A stretch of DNA of 64,000 nt from Syngnathus acus (lineage: Eukaryota > Chordata > Actinopteri > Syngnathiformes > Syngnathidae): NCBI RefSeq assembly GCF_901709675.1, contig NC_051094.1, positions 18,686,001-18,750,000 on the forward strand, written 5' to 3'. Position numbers and translations under genes: made by a program. Within the stretch, counting starts at the first letter, position 1. Each line of letters starts with the position of its first letter. Shown piece after piece: positions 1-10,059 of the stretch. The notes below the pieces were generated by a model. That model was given only the letters and a program-made list of their open reading frames with translations. It was not told the DNA's origin and did not search any database.

Positions 1-1152
1 GGTCCACTCAGACTCAATGTCCCCCGCCTCCCCCGGGACGTGGGAAAAGCTCTGCCGGAGGTGGGAGTTCAAGCTCTTCCTGACAGGGGATTCTGCCAGA
101 CGTTCCCAGCAGACCCTCACAGAGCGTTTGGGTCTGCCAGGTCGGACGGGCATCTTCCCCCACCATTGGAGCCAACCCACCACCAGGTGGTGATCAGTTG
201 ACAGCTCCGCCCCTCTCTTCGCCCGAGTGTCCAAAACATGCGGCCGCAAATCCGATGACACGACTACAAAGTCGATCATCGAACTGCGGCCTAGGGTGTC
301 CTGGTGCTAAATGCACACATGGACACCCTTATGTTTGAACATGGTGTTCCTTATAGAAAATCCGTGTCGAGCACAGAAGTCCAATAATAGAACACCGCTG
401 GGGTTCAGATTGGGGGGGCCGTTCCTCCCAATCATGCCCTTCCAGGTCTCACTGTCATTGCCCACGTGAGCACTGAAGTCACCCAGTAGAACGATGGAGT
501 CCCCAGAAGGAGCGCTCTCCAGCACTTCCTCCAGGGACTCCAAGAAGGGTGGGTACTCTGAGCTGCCGTTTGGTGCATAGACACAAACAACAGTCAGGAC
601 CCGTCCCCCCATCCGAAGGCGGAGGGAGACTACCCTCTCATTCACCGGGGTGAACCCCAATGTGCAGGCGCCCAGCCGGGGGGCAATAAGTATACCCACA
701 CCTACTCGACGCCTCTCACCGTGGGCAACTCCAGAGTGGAAGAGAGTCCAGCCCCTCTCGAGAGGGCTTGTACCGGAACCCAAACTGTGCGTGGAGGCAA
801 GTCCGACTATGTCTAGTCGGAACTTTTCTCCCTCGCACACCAGCTCGGGCTCCTTTCCAACCAGAGAGGTGACATTCCATGTCCCAAGAGCCAGCTTCTG
901 CAGCCGGGGATCAGACCGCCAAGACCCTTTGGCCGCCGCCCAGCTTACACTGCACCCGACCCCTTTGGCCCCTCCCACAGGTGGTGAGCCCATGGGAAGG
1001 GGGACCCACGTTTCCTTTTCAGGCTGGGCCCGGCCGGGCCCCATGGGCGAAGGCCCGGCCACCAGACACTCGCCTTCAAGCCCCGCCTCCAGGCCTGGCT
1101 CCAGAGGGGGCCCCCGGTGACCCGCGTCCGGGCGAGGGAAAACAAAATCCAT
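1..1152 (-). pseudogene. Rex3 endonuclease/RT polyprotein, 5' part, broken
   Basis: This encodes the apurinic/apyrimidinic-type endonuclease that nicks target DNA for target-primed reverse transcription. Visible endonuclease motifs are LGTWNVTSL near the start and [15 protein letters not shown]-rich leader precedes them. The frame closes at a TAG at 307-309 where the copy at 18309 has TGG, so a tryptophan codon has become a stop. Beyond the stop, at 1-306, the same protein continues with the final endonuclease block (SMIDFVVVSSDL, STDHHLVV). A 5-nt deletion relative to the other copies, near 928, also shifts the leader frame. It cannot make a full protein. Confidence 0.85.
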
Positions 1153-1328
1153 TTATTTTATTCATCATAAGGGGCTAGTGTGAGCCGTGCTTTGTCTGGC
1201 CCCTCAGCTAGGACCCATTTGCCATGGGTGACCGTACCAGGGGCATGAAGCCCCAGACAACATGGCTCCTAGGATCATAGGGGCACGCAAACCCCTCCAC
1301 CACGATAAGGTGACGACTCACGGAGGGG
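1..1328 (-). mobile_element. Rex3 (RTE-clade) LINE, copy 1, 5' part
   Basis: This is the 5' part of a non-LTR retrotransposon read on the minus strand and cut by the window start. It matches the two other copies at 5631-9556 and 18309-21798 almost base for base. Its 5' end (minus strand, CCCCTCCGTGAG) is the same first base as in those copies, so the 5' end is complete. Beyond it lies an AT repeat, so no target duplication can be assigned. Confidence 0.9.
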
Positions 1329-1345
1329 ATATATATATATATATA
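1329..1345. repeat. (AT)n microsatellite
   Basis: Short alternating AT run between the Rex3 5' end and the fold-back SINE. Confidence 0.9.
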
Positions 1346-1742
1346 GGCGGCTCGGTGGGCCACTGGGTAGCACCGTCCGCCTCACAGTTAGGAGGGTGCA
1401 GGTTCAATTCCAGCACGCCACGGGGGTCGCGGGAGTGCCGGAGCCCATCCCAGCGGGCAGTAGGCGGGGGACACCCTGAACCGGTTGCCAGCCGATCGCA
1501 GGGCACACAGAGACAAACAACCATTTGCACTTGCACTCACACCTAGGGACAATTTGGAGTCTTCAATCGGCCTACCAAGCATGTTTTTGGGATGTGGGAG
1601 GAAACCGGAGTGCCCGGAGAAAACCCACGCGGGCCCGGGGAGAACATGCAAACTCCACACAGGGAGGGCCGGAGGTGGAATCGAACCCGCACCCTCCTAA
1701 CTGTGAGGCGGACGTGCTACCCAGTGCTCCACCGAGCCGCCT
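1346..1742 (-). mobile_element. tRNA-derived SINE with inverted duplicate head (fold-back)
   Basis: From about 1418 to 1742 this is a minus-strand SINE of the family seen complete at 53000-53352. It has a tRNA-like head, a body with the conserved gtggagtttgcatgttctc block, and no GATG tail. At 1346-1412 the first ~67 bases of the same SINE occur again on the plus strand, so the two ends are inverted copies (1346-1412 against 1674-1742). The head carries A-box-like and B-box-like (GGTTCAATTCC) RNA polymerase III promoter sequences. A head-to-head double insertion or an inversion during integration could explain it. Confidence 0.85.
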
Positions 1743-2351
1743 ATAATAATTATTTGATATATAATTTATATATCGTTATTATGGGCCTGTGGAATATTTT
1801 GAAGTGCAACCGCGGCCAGTGGCGCGCACCCGGCCGGCATTGTTGACATAAAGGACGATCGATGGATTTAATGATTTGGAGTGACACAGATGGTTTGATA
1901 ATATTATTGTTTCTATAATAGTTATTTGACATATAATTTATATATCGTTATATGGGCCTGTGGAATAATTTGAAGTGCACCCACCGTCAGCGGCGCGCAC
2001 CCGGCATTGTTGACATAAAGGACGGTCGATGGATTTAATGATTTGGAGTGACACAGATGGTTTGATAAAGGTGTTATTCATGTTATAGTTATTTTGATAA
2101 CTGTCAATGTTACGTCAGGCCCGTTCTCAGCTCTTCGTTTGTGTTTATGTCACGTTAGCATACCGTATCGTTTAGCCTGTTGTTGCTCGTTCATTTCTGT
2201 TCTTGGTGTTGGATTTTGTCAAATACATTTCCCCCCAAAATGCGACTTATACTCCTGAGCGACTTATATATGTTTTTTTCCACTTTACTGTGCATTTTAT
2301 GGCTAATGCGACGTATATTCCGGAGCGACTTTTAGTCTGAAAAATACGGTA
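1743..2351. mobile_element. Nonautonomous inverted-repeat DNA element, copy A (one end)
   Basis: Right end of the family seen complete at 26311-27600 and 39587-40694. It ends with gcgacttttagtctg then aaaaatacggta. Internally a unit of about 170 bp (gggcctgtggaata ... gacacagatggtttgataa) is present twice, at roughly 1780-1900 and 1950-2070. The left end is missing, cut where the SINE lies. There is no coding capacity. Confidence 0.75.
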
Positions 2352-2380
2352 GTATTGTTTCTAATTTATAAAAAATTTTC

Positions 2381-2620
2381 ATCCAACTTACATAACGTTA
2401 ACTTCAAACTAACTATGCTTGTTTGTTCCATCCATCCATTTTCTGTACTGCTTTTTAACTTTCATCTTCACCTTGTTCACTTTTTTTCTTCACATGTTTT
2501 TCTACTTTTTTATCCAACTTACATAACGTTAAGTTAAAACTAACGTAGTTTATTTGTTTTTTTTAATTTCTTTGTTTACATTTTCTTTTTAACTTTCATC
2601 ACCTTCTTCACTTCCACTCA
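2381..2620. repeat. Tandem duplication, period about 131 bp
   Basis: The segment beginning atccaacttacataacgtta recurs at 2381 and 2512, and the following ctttttaactttcatc recurs at 2451 and 2585. The first unit includes a short ccatccatccattttctgta stretch that looks like the 3' tail of the SINE on the minus strand; the second unit lacks it. Confidence 0.6.
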
Positions 2621-3567
2621 ATTCAGGCTTTCTTTGCTTCACTTTCCTCCTCACCATCACTCGACTGCTTTGCAGATTTTTTTAAAGAAAGCATTCCATC
2701 TCTTTCAGGGTAGGGCTGCGACGTTTAGAGATGATGGTGATCCCCTTGGATTTGATCAAATTTCACATCGTATGTCAAAAAATGTGTATGTTTACAACCC
2801 CTCCTATAATCATAGGGGTCAATTTGACCCTATTCAATGTTTATTAAAAAAATAGTAGTTTACTTTTGTTTGTTTTGCTTCAAAATTCATGACTTTTCCT
2901 AAATTCATTTGGACATACATTTTTTTCAATGTGCTGAACACATATTGCACGCATTGGTCTTCCTCTGGGGTCACTTTGATCCCAAGCTGTTTTAGCTTTT
3001 AAAACTTCTCTGTCAGTGTGTGACCTAACATTTCCACAGCTGCAGGTGCAGAGTTGATACATTTTAGTAGATATATTTTATTTATTGTATTATATTTTAT
3101 TTATTTTATTTTTATTTATTTTATTTTTCTATTACTACAAGAACTTTGAGATTTACCGTGCCATGCTTGAAGGTGTGTGTGTGCGTGCGCGCGTGCGCGC
3201 GCGTGCGTGTATGCGTGTGCATGCGTGCAGTGTGTGTGCGCGCATGTGTGTGTGTGCGTGCGTCCGTGCTGATAGACAAGAATGCTGTCTTGCTTTAAGA
3301 AGTAACAAGTGTATATTTGTACATGATAATAGTTTTACAATCATTTTAACAAAACGATTATGATGAATTCTGATTTAATAGGTGTAATGTTATGTAGTTA
3401 GTCCAATTGGACTGCCCGTAGCGCAACATCTTTGCACGCCTAACACTCCGCTCAGATTTTGAATGTTTTGCATTTTCATTTTATTAAACCATGTCTATAA
3501 TTTGTCTCAGAAACAATGACTTCTCTATGGGTTGTTGCAACTTTGTTAAATCTCTCCTGCTTTCAAG
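2621..3567. other. Unclassified spacer
   Basis: No gene recognised. It holds a small perfect inverted repeat (gggtcaa-t-ttgaccc, 2817-2831), AT-rich low-complexity sequence at 3060-3140 and the alternating TG/CG run at 3172-3263. A minus-strand open frame at 2880-3062 is cysteine-rich and could be a worn transposase end, but I could not place it. Confidence 0.4.
3172..3263. repeat. Alternating purine-pyrimidine TG/CG tract
   Basis: About 90 bp of TG and CG dinucleotides, including GCGCGCGTGCGCGCGC-type stretches. Such alternating runs are classic Z-DNA-prone sequence. Confidence 0.9.
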
Positions 3568-5300
3568 ATAAGAGATAAGATAATCCTTTATTATTCCCTC
3601 AATGGGGAAACTCCTGTGTAAGCAGCAGTACACTTAACATTTACACACACACGCATGCGGGGAAGGGGATAAAAGATTTAAAAAAAGTAAGAGATATATA
3701 TCATTAAAAAAAAAAATGGACAGTATATACACAATACACAGTGGAGATAAAAAAAGTATTAGATAAAAAAATAGTACAAAAGAAGAAACAAAACTGCAAA
3801 AAAAGCAGGTAAAAAGAGTATGAGGTAGACAGATATTGCACATATGATTGCACTTACGGTTATTGCACGTTATTATTGCACGTAATTATTGTCCGTTAGC
3901 TACAGTGATTAGCCTGGTTATACAGTCTGATGGCAGCAGGGAGGAAGGACCTGCGATGCCCCTCGGTGGTGCATCGTGGGTGACGAAGCCGGTCACTGAT
4001 GGAGCTCTCCAGGGCCCTGACAGTCTCATGAAGGGGGTGGGAGACGTTGTCCATGATGGAGGACAGCTTAGCCACCATCCTTCTCTCCCCCACCACCTCC
4101 ACCCGGTCCAGACTGCAGCCCAGGACAGAGCCGGCTTTCTTCACCACCTTGTCCAGCCTCTTCCTCTCCGCTGCAGTGATGCCGCTGCTCCAGCAGACCA
4201 CCCCATAAAAAATGGCCGACGCCACCACAGAGTCGTAGAAGGTCCTTAGGAGGCCGTCCCTCACTCCGAAGGACCTCAGTCTGCGCAGCAGGTGGAGTCT
4301 GCTCTGGCCCTTCTTGTATAGGGCCTGAGTGTTACCAGTCCAGTCCAGTTTATTGTTCAGGTGAACACCCAGGTACTTGTAAGAGTCCACAATCTCTACA
4401 TCCGTTCCCTGGATGTTCACCGGCGAGGGGGGGACTTTGCGCCGGCGGAAGTCCACCACCAGCTCCTTTGTTTTTCCGGAGTTAATCTGGAGGCGGTTCC
4501 GCTGGCACCAGTCCATGAATCTGTGATTCAGTCCTCGGTACTCCGTCTCGTCTCCGTCGTTAATGAGACCGACGATGGCGGAGTCGTCCGAGAACCTCTG
4601 GAGGTGGCAGGTTGATGTGTGGTGGGTGAAGTCAGCTGTGTAGATGGTGAAGAGGAGGGGGGCCAGGACGGTCCCCTGTGGAGCTCCTGTGTTGCAGACC
4701 ACCGTGTCAGACACACGGCCTCCTGTCCTCACAAACTGCGGTCTGTTTGTGAGGAAGTCCAGGACCCATGATGTCAGCTACTGGCAGGCTCCAGCATGGT
4801 GCAGTTTGTTCCCCAGCAGTTCTGGCTGGATGGTGTTGAAGGCACTGGAGAAATCATAAAACATGATCCTCACAGTGCTTCCAGCCCGCTCCAGGTGGGC
4901 CAGGGACCTCTGCATGAGGAAGATGACGGCGTCCTCAACCCCGATGCTCGGCCGGTAGGCGAACTGCAGGGGGTCGGTGGAGGAGCTCACCAGGGGGCGC
5001 AGGTGGTCGAGGACCAGCCTCTCCAGGGTCTTCGCCAGGTGGGATGTCAGGGCCACCGGCCGGTAGTGGTTGAAGTCACTGGGGCGAGATGACTTGGGCA
5101 CCGGTACCACGCAGGACGTCTTCCACAGCTGTGGTACCCTGTGCAGCCTCAGGCTCATGTTGAATATGTGCTCCACAATCCTGCACAGTTGCCCGGAGCA
5201 GGATCTGAGCAGCCTGGAGGTGATGCCATCTGGACCCGTCGCCTTCTTCACCTTGAGCCTGGCCAGTCCTCTCTCCACCTGGCCAGGCTCAAGGTGAAAT
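3568..5300 (-). mobile_element. Rex1-like (Rex/Babar) LINE, subfamily A, 5'-truncated
   Basis: Minus-strand non-LTR retrotransposon. Its 3' end lies at about 3568 with a TTATCT-type tail (gataagagataagataa on the plus strand) after a short 3' UTR. The coding part enters at about 5300 in the middle of the protein, so the endonuclease is missing, as expected for a 5'-truncated insertion. Confidence 0.8.
3896..5300 (-). pseudogene. Rex1-like reverse transcriptase, frameshifted
   Basis: Reverse transcriptase of a Rex1-like LINE. Motifs run in order on the minus strand: KATGPDGI at about 5230, YRPVALTS near 5060, the catalytic [11 protein letters not shown] near 4840, TGAPQGTVLAPLLF near 4680 and FSDDSAIVGL near 4570. 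The C-terminal thumb and tail run to a stop at 3896. The DD pair is kept although the usual FADD reads FSDD. A frameshift between 4778 and 4732 separates the two open parts, so it is inactive. Confidence 0.8.
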
Positions 5301-5491
5301 GTGTAAATGTAAATGTGAGTTGTCTGTGTAGCTCGCTGTGTACAGTAAAATAAATGAGAGACAAAGGAGCAACGTCTCCTGGGTTGGAGAACAGAAAAAG
5401 TCCAAATCAGCAGCTGCACTTTTAGAATAAGTTAATTAGAGCCTTAATTTAGGACTACAAGCATTTACAAGCAATTACGAAAACTATTACG

Positions 5492-5630
5492 AAGAAGCTA
5501 TGGAGAGAACTGCGTCAAAGAAGTTCGCCTCCTCGAAAAGCTGATGAAAAAACGAGCTCGCTACAGGAACCACCTGAGGTTCAATCTACACTGCCGGGAT
5601 GAAGAAGTAACGCTGGCCAGCCTGACAATC
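5492..5630 (+). pseudogene. Penelope-like protein, N-terminal piece
   Basis: Open frame beginning around YGENCVKEV and continuing with a basic helix (LLEKLMKKRARYRNHL) and a CRDEEVT stretch. It stops at the Rex3 insertion and continues in frame at 9569. Helical basic N-termini of this kind are usual in Penelope-like proteins. No initiator methionine can be chosen. Confidence 0.6.
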
Positions 5631-5671
5631 CATCCATCCATCCATCCATCCATCCATCCATCTTCTTCCGC

Positions 5672-5983
5672 TTATCCGGGGTCGGGTCGCGGGGGCAGCA
5701 GCTTCAGGAGGGACTCCCAGACTTCCCTCTCCCCAGCCACTTCATCTAGCTCATCCCGGGGGATCCCAAGGCGTTCCCAGGCCAGCCGAGAGACATAGTC
5801 TCTCCAGCGCGTCCTGGGTCGTCCCCGGGGTCTCCTACCGGTGGGACATGCCCGGAACACCTCCCCAGGGAGGCGTCCAGGAGGCATCCTGATGAAATGC
5901 CCGAGCCACCTCATCTGGCTCCTCTCAACGTGGAGGAGTAGCGACTCTACTCCGAGTCTCTCCCGGATGACCGAACTTCTCAC
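5672..5983 (-). pseudogene. Rex3 polyprotein C-terminus
   Basis: Last ~100 codons of the Rex3 protein: RMPPGRLPGEVFRACPTGRR and GRPRTRWRDYVSRLAW, ending LLPPRPDPG just before the GATG tail. It is cut from the rest of the protein by the LINE fragment at 5984-6545. The matching junction in copy 3 reads straight through. Confidence 0.85.
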
Positions 5984-6545
5984 TCTACTCTCTCTACTTT
6001 TTAAGGGTGCTGAGGAGGCACAGCATTACACGGAGACTGCTGGTGTCCTTCTATCGCTGCTCCATAGAAAGCACTTTAACGTACTGTATATGTGTTTGGT
6101 ACTCCAGCTGCACTGCTGCTCAGAGGAAAAAGCTCCAAGGGGTCATCAACACAGCACAGAAGATCATTGGCTGCCCTCTCCCCACACTGGAAGACCTACA
6201 CAGAACCCGCTGTCTCAAAAAAACACAGAACATTCTGAAGGACACTTCCCACCCTGGCCACTCCCTTTTCGAACTGTTGCCATCAGGCAGACGCTACAGA
6301 TTAATTAGGTCGAGGACTAGCAGATTCGCCAACAGTTTTTACCCTACAGCGGTAGTCACATTGAATGCAGCTAAACGTAAATGATCATGTCTGTGTATGT
6401 TCTTCTGTGGGTTTTTATCTTGTTTTTTTTAATCTTTTTTATTCTATTTATTCTATATATTTTTTATCGCATGCGCGGATCGGTTGGCACTTTTTAAATT
6501 TCGTTGTACATGTGACAATGACAATAAAGATCTATTCTATTCTAT
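5984..6545 (+). mobile_element. Rex1-like LINE 3' fragment inside Rex3
   Basis: Plus-strand 5'-truncated insertion carrying the last ~125 codons of a Rex1-like protein (RHSITRRLLVSFYRC ... [14 protein letters not shown]) and its 3' UTR. It ends acaataaag then TCTAT repeats. It sits exactly between the Rex3 codons for SLRD and VRSS. Target duplication is unclear. Confidence 0.85.
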
Positions 6546-9398
6546 CTCTAAGGGAGAGCCCGGACATCCTGCGGAGAAAACTCATTTCGGCCGCTTGTAT
6601 CCGGGATCTCGTTCTTTCGGTCACGACCCATAGCTCGTGACCATAGGTGAGGGTAGGAGCGTAAATCGACCGGTAAATTGAGAGCTTTGCCTTTTGGCTC
6701 AGCTCTCTCTTTACCACGACGGACCGGTACAGAGTCCGCATTACTGCCGACGCTGCACCGATCCGCCTGTCGATCTCGCGCTCCATCCTCCCCTCACTCG
6801 TGAACAAGACCCCAAGATACTTAAACTCCTCCACTTGGGGCAGGATCTCATCCCCGATCCGGAGAGGGCATTCCACCCTTTTCCGATCGAGGACCATGGA
6901 CTCGGATTTGGAGGTGCTGACCCTCATCCCGACCGCTTCACACTCGGCTGCGAACCGCTCCAGTGAGAGCTGGAGATCACGGCCTGAAGAAGCCAACAGC
7001 ACAACGTCGTCTGCAAAAAGCAGAGACGCGATGCTGAGGTCCCCAAACCGGACACCCTCAACGCCTCGGCTGCACCTAGAAATTCTGTCCATAAAAATTA
7101 TGAACAGAATCGGTGACAAAGGGCAGCCTTGGCGGAGTCCAACCCTCACTGGGAACGAATCCGACTTACTGCCGGAAATGCGGACCAAACTCTGGCATCG
7201 GTGATACAGGGACCGAACCGCCCTTATCAGTTGGCTCGGTACCCCGTACTCCCGAAGCACCCCCCACAGAACCTCCCGAGGGACACGGTCGAACGCCTTC
7301 TCCAAGTCCACAAAACACATGTGGACTGGTTGGGCGAACTCCCATGCACCCTCGAGGATCCTGTTGAGGGTGAAGAGCTGGTCCACTATTCCACGGCCAG
7401 GACGAAAGCCACACTGTTCCTCCTGAATCCGAGGTTCGACCTCCCGACGGACCCTCCTCTCCAGCACCCCTGAATAGACCTTACCAGGGAGGCTGAGGAG
7501 TGTAATTCTCCTGTAATTGGAACACACCCTCCGGTCCCCCTTCTTAAAGAGGGGAACCACCACCCCAGTCTGCCAATCCAGAGGCACTGTCCCCGATGTC
7601 CACGCGATGCTGTAGAGACGTGTCAGCCATGACAGCCCCACAACATCCAGAGCCCTTAAGAAATCCGGGCGGATCTCATCCACCCCCGGGGCCTTGCCAC
7701 CGAGGAGTTTTTTAACTACCTCAGTGACTTCAACCCCAGAGATTGGAGAGTCCGCCTCAGAGTCCCCAGGCCCTGCTTCCACAATGGAAGGCGTGTCGGT
7801 GGAATTGAGGAGGTCTTCGAAGTATTCTCCCCACCGACACACGACGTCCCGAGTCGAGGTCAGCAGCACGCCATCTCCACTGTAAACAGTGTTGACGTTG
7901 CACTGCTTCCCCCTCCTGAGACGCCGGATGGTGGACCAGAATTTCCTCGAAGCCGTCCGGAAGTCATTCTCCATGGCCTCGCCAAACTCCTCCCACGCTC
8001 GGGTTTTTGCCTCAGCAACCGCCGAAGCCACGTTCCGCTTGGCCATCCGGTACCTGTCAGCTGCCTCCGGAGTCCCGCAGGCCAACACGGCCCGATAGGA
8101 CTCCTTCTTCAGCTTGACGGCATCCCTTACCGCCGGTGTCCACCAGCGGGTTCGGGGATTGCCGCCACGACAGGCACCAATGACCTTACGGCCACAGCTC
8201 CGGTCGGCCTCCTCAACAATGGAGGCGCGGAACAAGGTCCACTCGGACTCAATGTCCCCCGCCTCCCCCGGGACGTGGGAAAAGCTCTGCCGGAGGTGGG
8301 AGTTGAAGCTCTTCCTGACAGAGGATTCCGCCAGACGTTCCCAGCAGACCCTCACAGAACGTTTGGGTCTGCCAGGTCGGACCGGCATCTTCCCCCACCA
8401 TCGGAGCCAACCCACCACCAGGTGGTGATCAGTTGACAGCTCCGCCCCTCTCTTCGCCCGAGTGTCCAAAACATGCGGCCGCAAATCCGATGACACGACT
8501 ACAAAGTCGATCATCGAACTGCGGCCTAGGGTGTCCTGGTGCCATGGACACCCTTATGTTTGAACATGGTGTTCATTATAGAAAATCCGTGTCGAGCACA
8601 GAAGTCCAATAATAGAACACCGCTCGGGTTCAGATCGGGGGGGCCGTTCCTCCCAATCACGCCCTTCCAGGTCTCACTGTCATTGCCCACGTGAGCATTG
8701 AAGTCACCGAGTAGAACGATGGAGTCCCCAGAAGGAGCGCCCTCCAGCACTTCCTCCAGGGACTCCAAAAAGGGTGGGTACTCTGAGCTGCCATTTGGTG
8801 CATAGACACAAACAACAGTCAGGACCCGTCCCCCCACCCGAAGGCGGAGGGAGGCTACCCTCTCGTTCACCGGGGTGAACCCCAATGTGCAGGCGCCCAG
8901 CCCGGGGGCAATAAGTATACCCACACCTGCTCGACGCCTCTCACCGTGGGCAACTCCAGAGTGGAAGAGAGTCCAGCCCCTCTCGAGAGGGCTTGTACCG
9001 GAACCCAAACTGTGCGTGGAGGCAAGTCCGACTATATCTAGTCGGAACTTTTCTGCCTCGCACACCAGCTCGGGCTCCTTTCCAGCCAGAGAGGTGACAT
9101 TCCATGTCCCAAGAGCCAGCTTCTGCAGCCGGGGATCAGACCGCCAAGGTCCCTGCCTTTGGCCGCCGCCCAGCTTGCAATGCACCCGACCCCTTTGGCC
9201 CCTCCCACAGGTGGTGAGCCCATGGGAAGGGGGACCCACGTTTCCTTTTCGGGCTGAGCCCGGCCGGGCCCCATGGGCGAAGGCCCGGCCACCAGACGCT
9301 CGCCTTCGAGCCCCGCCTCCAGGCCTGGCTCCAGAGGGGGGCCCCGGTGACCCGCGTCCGGGCGAGGGAAAACGTGATCCATTAATTTTTTTCATCAT
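6546..9398 (-). pseudogene. Rex3 endonuclease-reverse transcriptase, nearly intact
   Basis: Two long open frames on the minus strand: 9398-8526 (leader and endonuclease, with [19 protein letters not shown]) and 8514-6546. The second starts at the last endonuclease block (MIDFVVVSSDL ... STDHHLVV) and holds the whole RT core. RT landmarks in that 660-residue frame: KKGDRRVCSNYR near 324-335, CFVDLEKAFD with D403, GLRQGCPLSPILF near 459, and FADD at 500-503. The frames are separated only by a 10-nt deletion near 8543 (TGTGTGCATT is present in copy 3). The catalytic residues remain. The C-terminus is detached by the fragment at 5984-6545. This is the best preserved Rex3 in the window. Confidence 0.9.
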
Positions 9399-9568
9399 AA
9401 GGGGCTGATGAGCCGTGCTTTGTCTGGCCCCTCACCTAGGACCCGTTTGCCATGTGTGACCCTACCAGGGGCATGAAGCCCCAGACAACATGGCTCCTAG
9501 GATCATAGGGGCACGCAAACCCCTCCACCACGATAAGGTGACGACTCACGGAGGGGAGCCTGACAATC

Positions 9569-10059
9569 AAGAACCCAATTCCAACCAGGAACGCGGAAAG
9601 GATTATAAGGAGAGTGCGGATGACTCTGGTCAAAGAACGGATACGCTGCACCAAGAACAAACTCAACAACATCAACGATGAACTACAGCGACGGACGGAA
9701 CAATTCAAACACCGGTATGCCCTGGACAATGACACGGAAACAACACTACACGAACATTTAGATAATATACACGAACAGGAATTTGCCGCCACAAAAAACC
9801 GACACATCGGGAAATTGGACAGACTCGTCGCAAAAAAGAAGGCACAACCGGACCACACACACATCAACGAAAAATGGATTCACAATATGTCACGCCACAA
9901 ACTCACCCAGGCAGAACGCAGCATACTAGAAAAAGGACTCAACTACGCGATTACACCCAAAAACATACCCCACGATGATTTCATTTCAGCCACGGAGTTA
10001 GCATGCGAAAAAATACATAACCCAGGACAAAAAGCAGCACTACGCAATGAAGTTGCAGG
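9569..10059 (+). pseudogene. Penelope-like protein, middle piece
   Basis: Open frame from KNPIPTRNAER to RNEVAG, continuing the piece at 5492-5630 and then the RT at 11481 once the insertions are removed. It is charged and helical, includes IHNMSRHKLTQAERSILEKG, a block typical of Penelope-like N-terminal regions, and contains no stop over 160 codons. Confidence 0.75.

Larger units (their letters stand above)
5631..9556 (-). mobile_element. Rex3 LINE, copy 2, full-length
   Basis: Minus-strand insertion with a 5' end at 9556 (CCCCTCCGTGAG on the minus strand) and a 3' tail of GATG repeats (catc on the plus strand from 5631). It is flanked by an exact 12-bp duplication, AGCCTGACAATC, at 5619-5630 and 9557-9568. 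Sequence at 7111-7131 and 7556-7575 fits, from memory, the conserved primer sites used to amplify Rex3 from fishes. Without the 562-bp fragment at 5984-6545 its length is about 3.36 kb. Confidence 0.92.

Noticed and set aside
650-1178. Plus-strand open frames opposite the Rex3 leader, proline-rich
   Set aside because: They are antisense to a GC-rich coding region and recur in the same way at 8875-9408; no independent motif.
1370-1420. tRNA gene suggested by A and B boxes
   Set aside because: The promoter boxes belong to a tRNA-derived SINE; there is no cloverleaf with acceptor pairing.
2880-3062. Possible piggyBac-like C-terminal cysteine region on the minus strand
   Set aside because: Cysteine spacing does not clearly fit, no TTAA-flanked ends were found, and only 60 codons are open.
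7113-7473. Several plus-strand frames across the Rex3 RT
   Set aside because: Antisense shadows of the reverse transcriptase on the minus strand.
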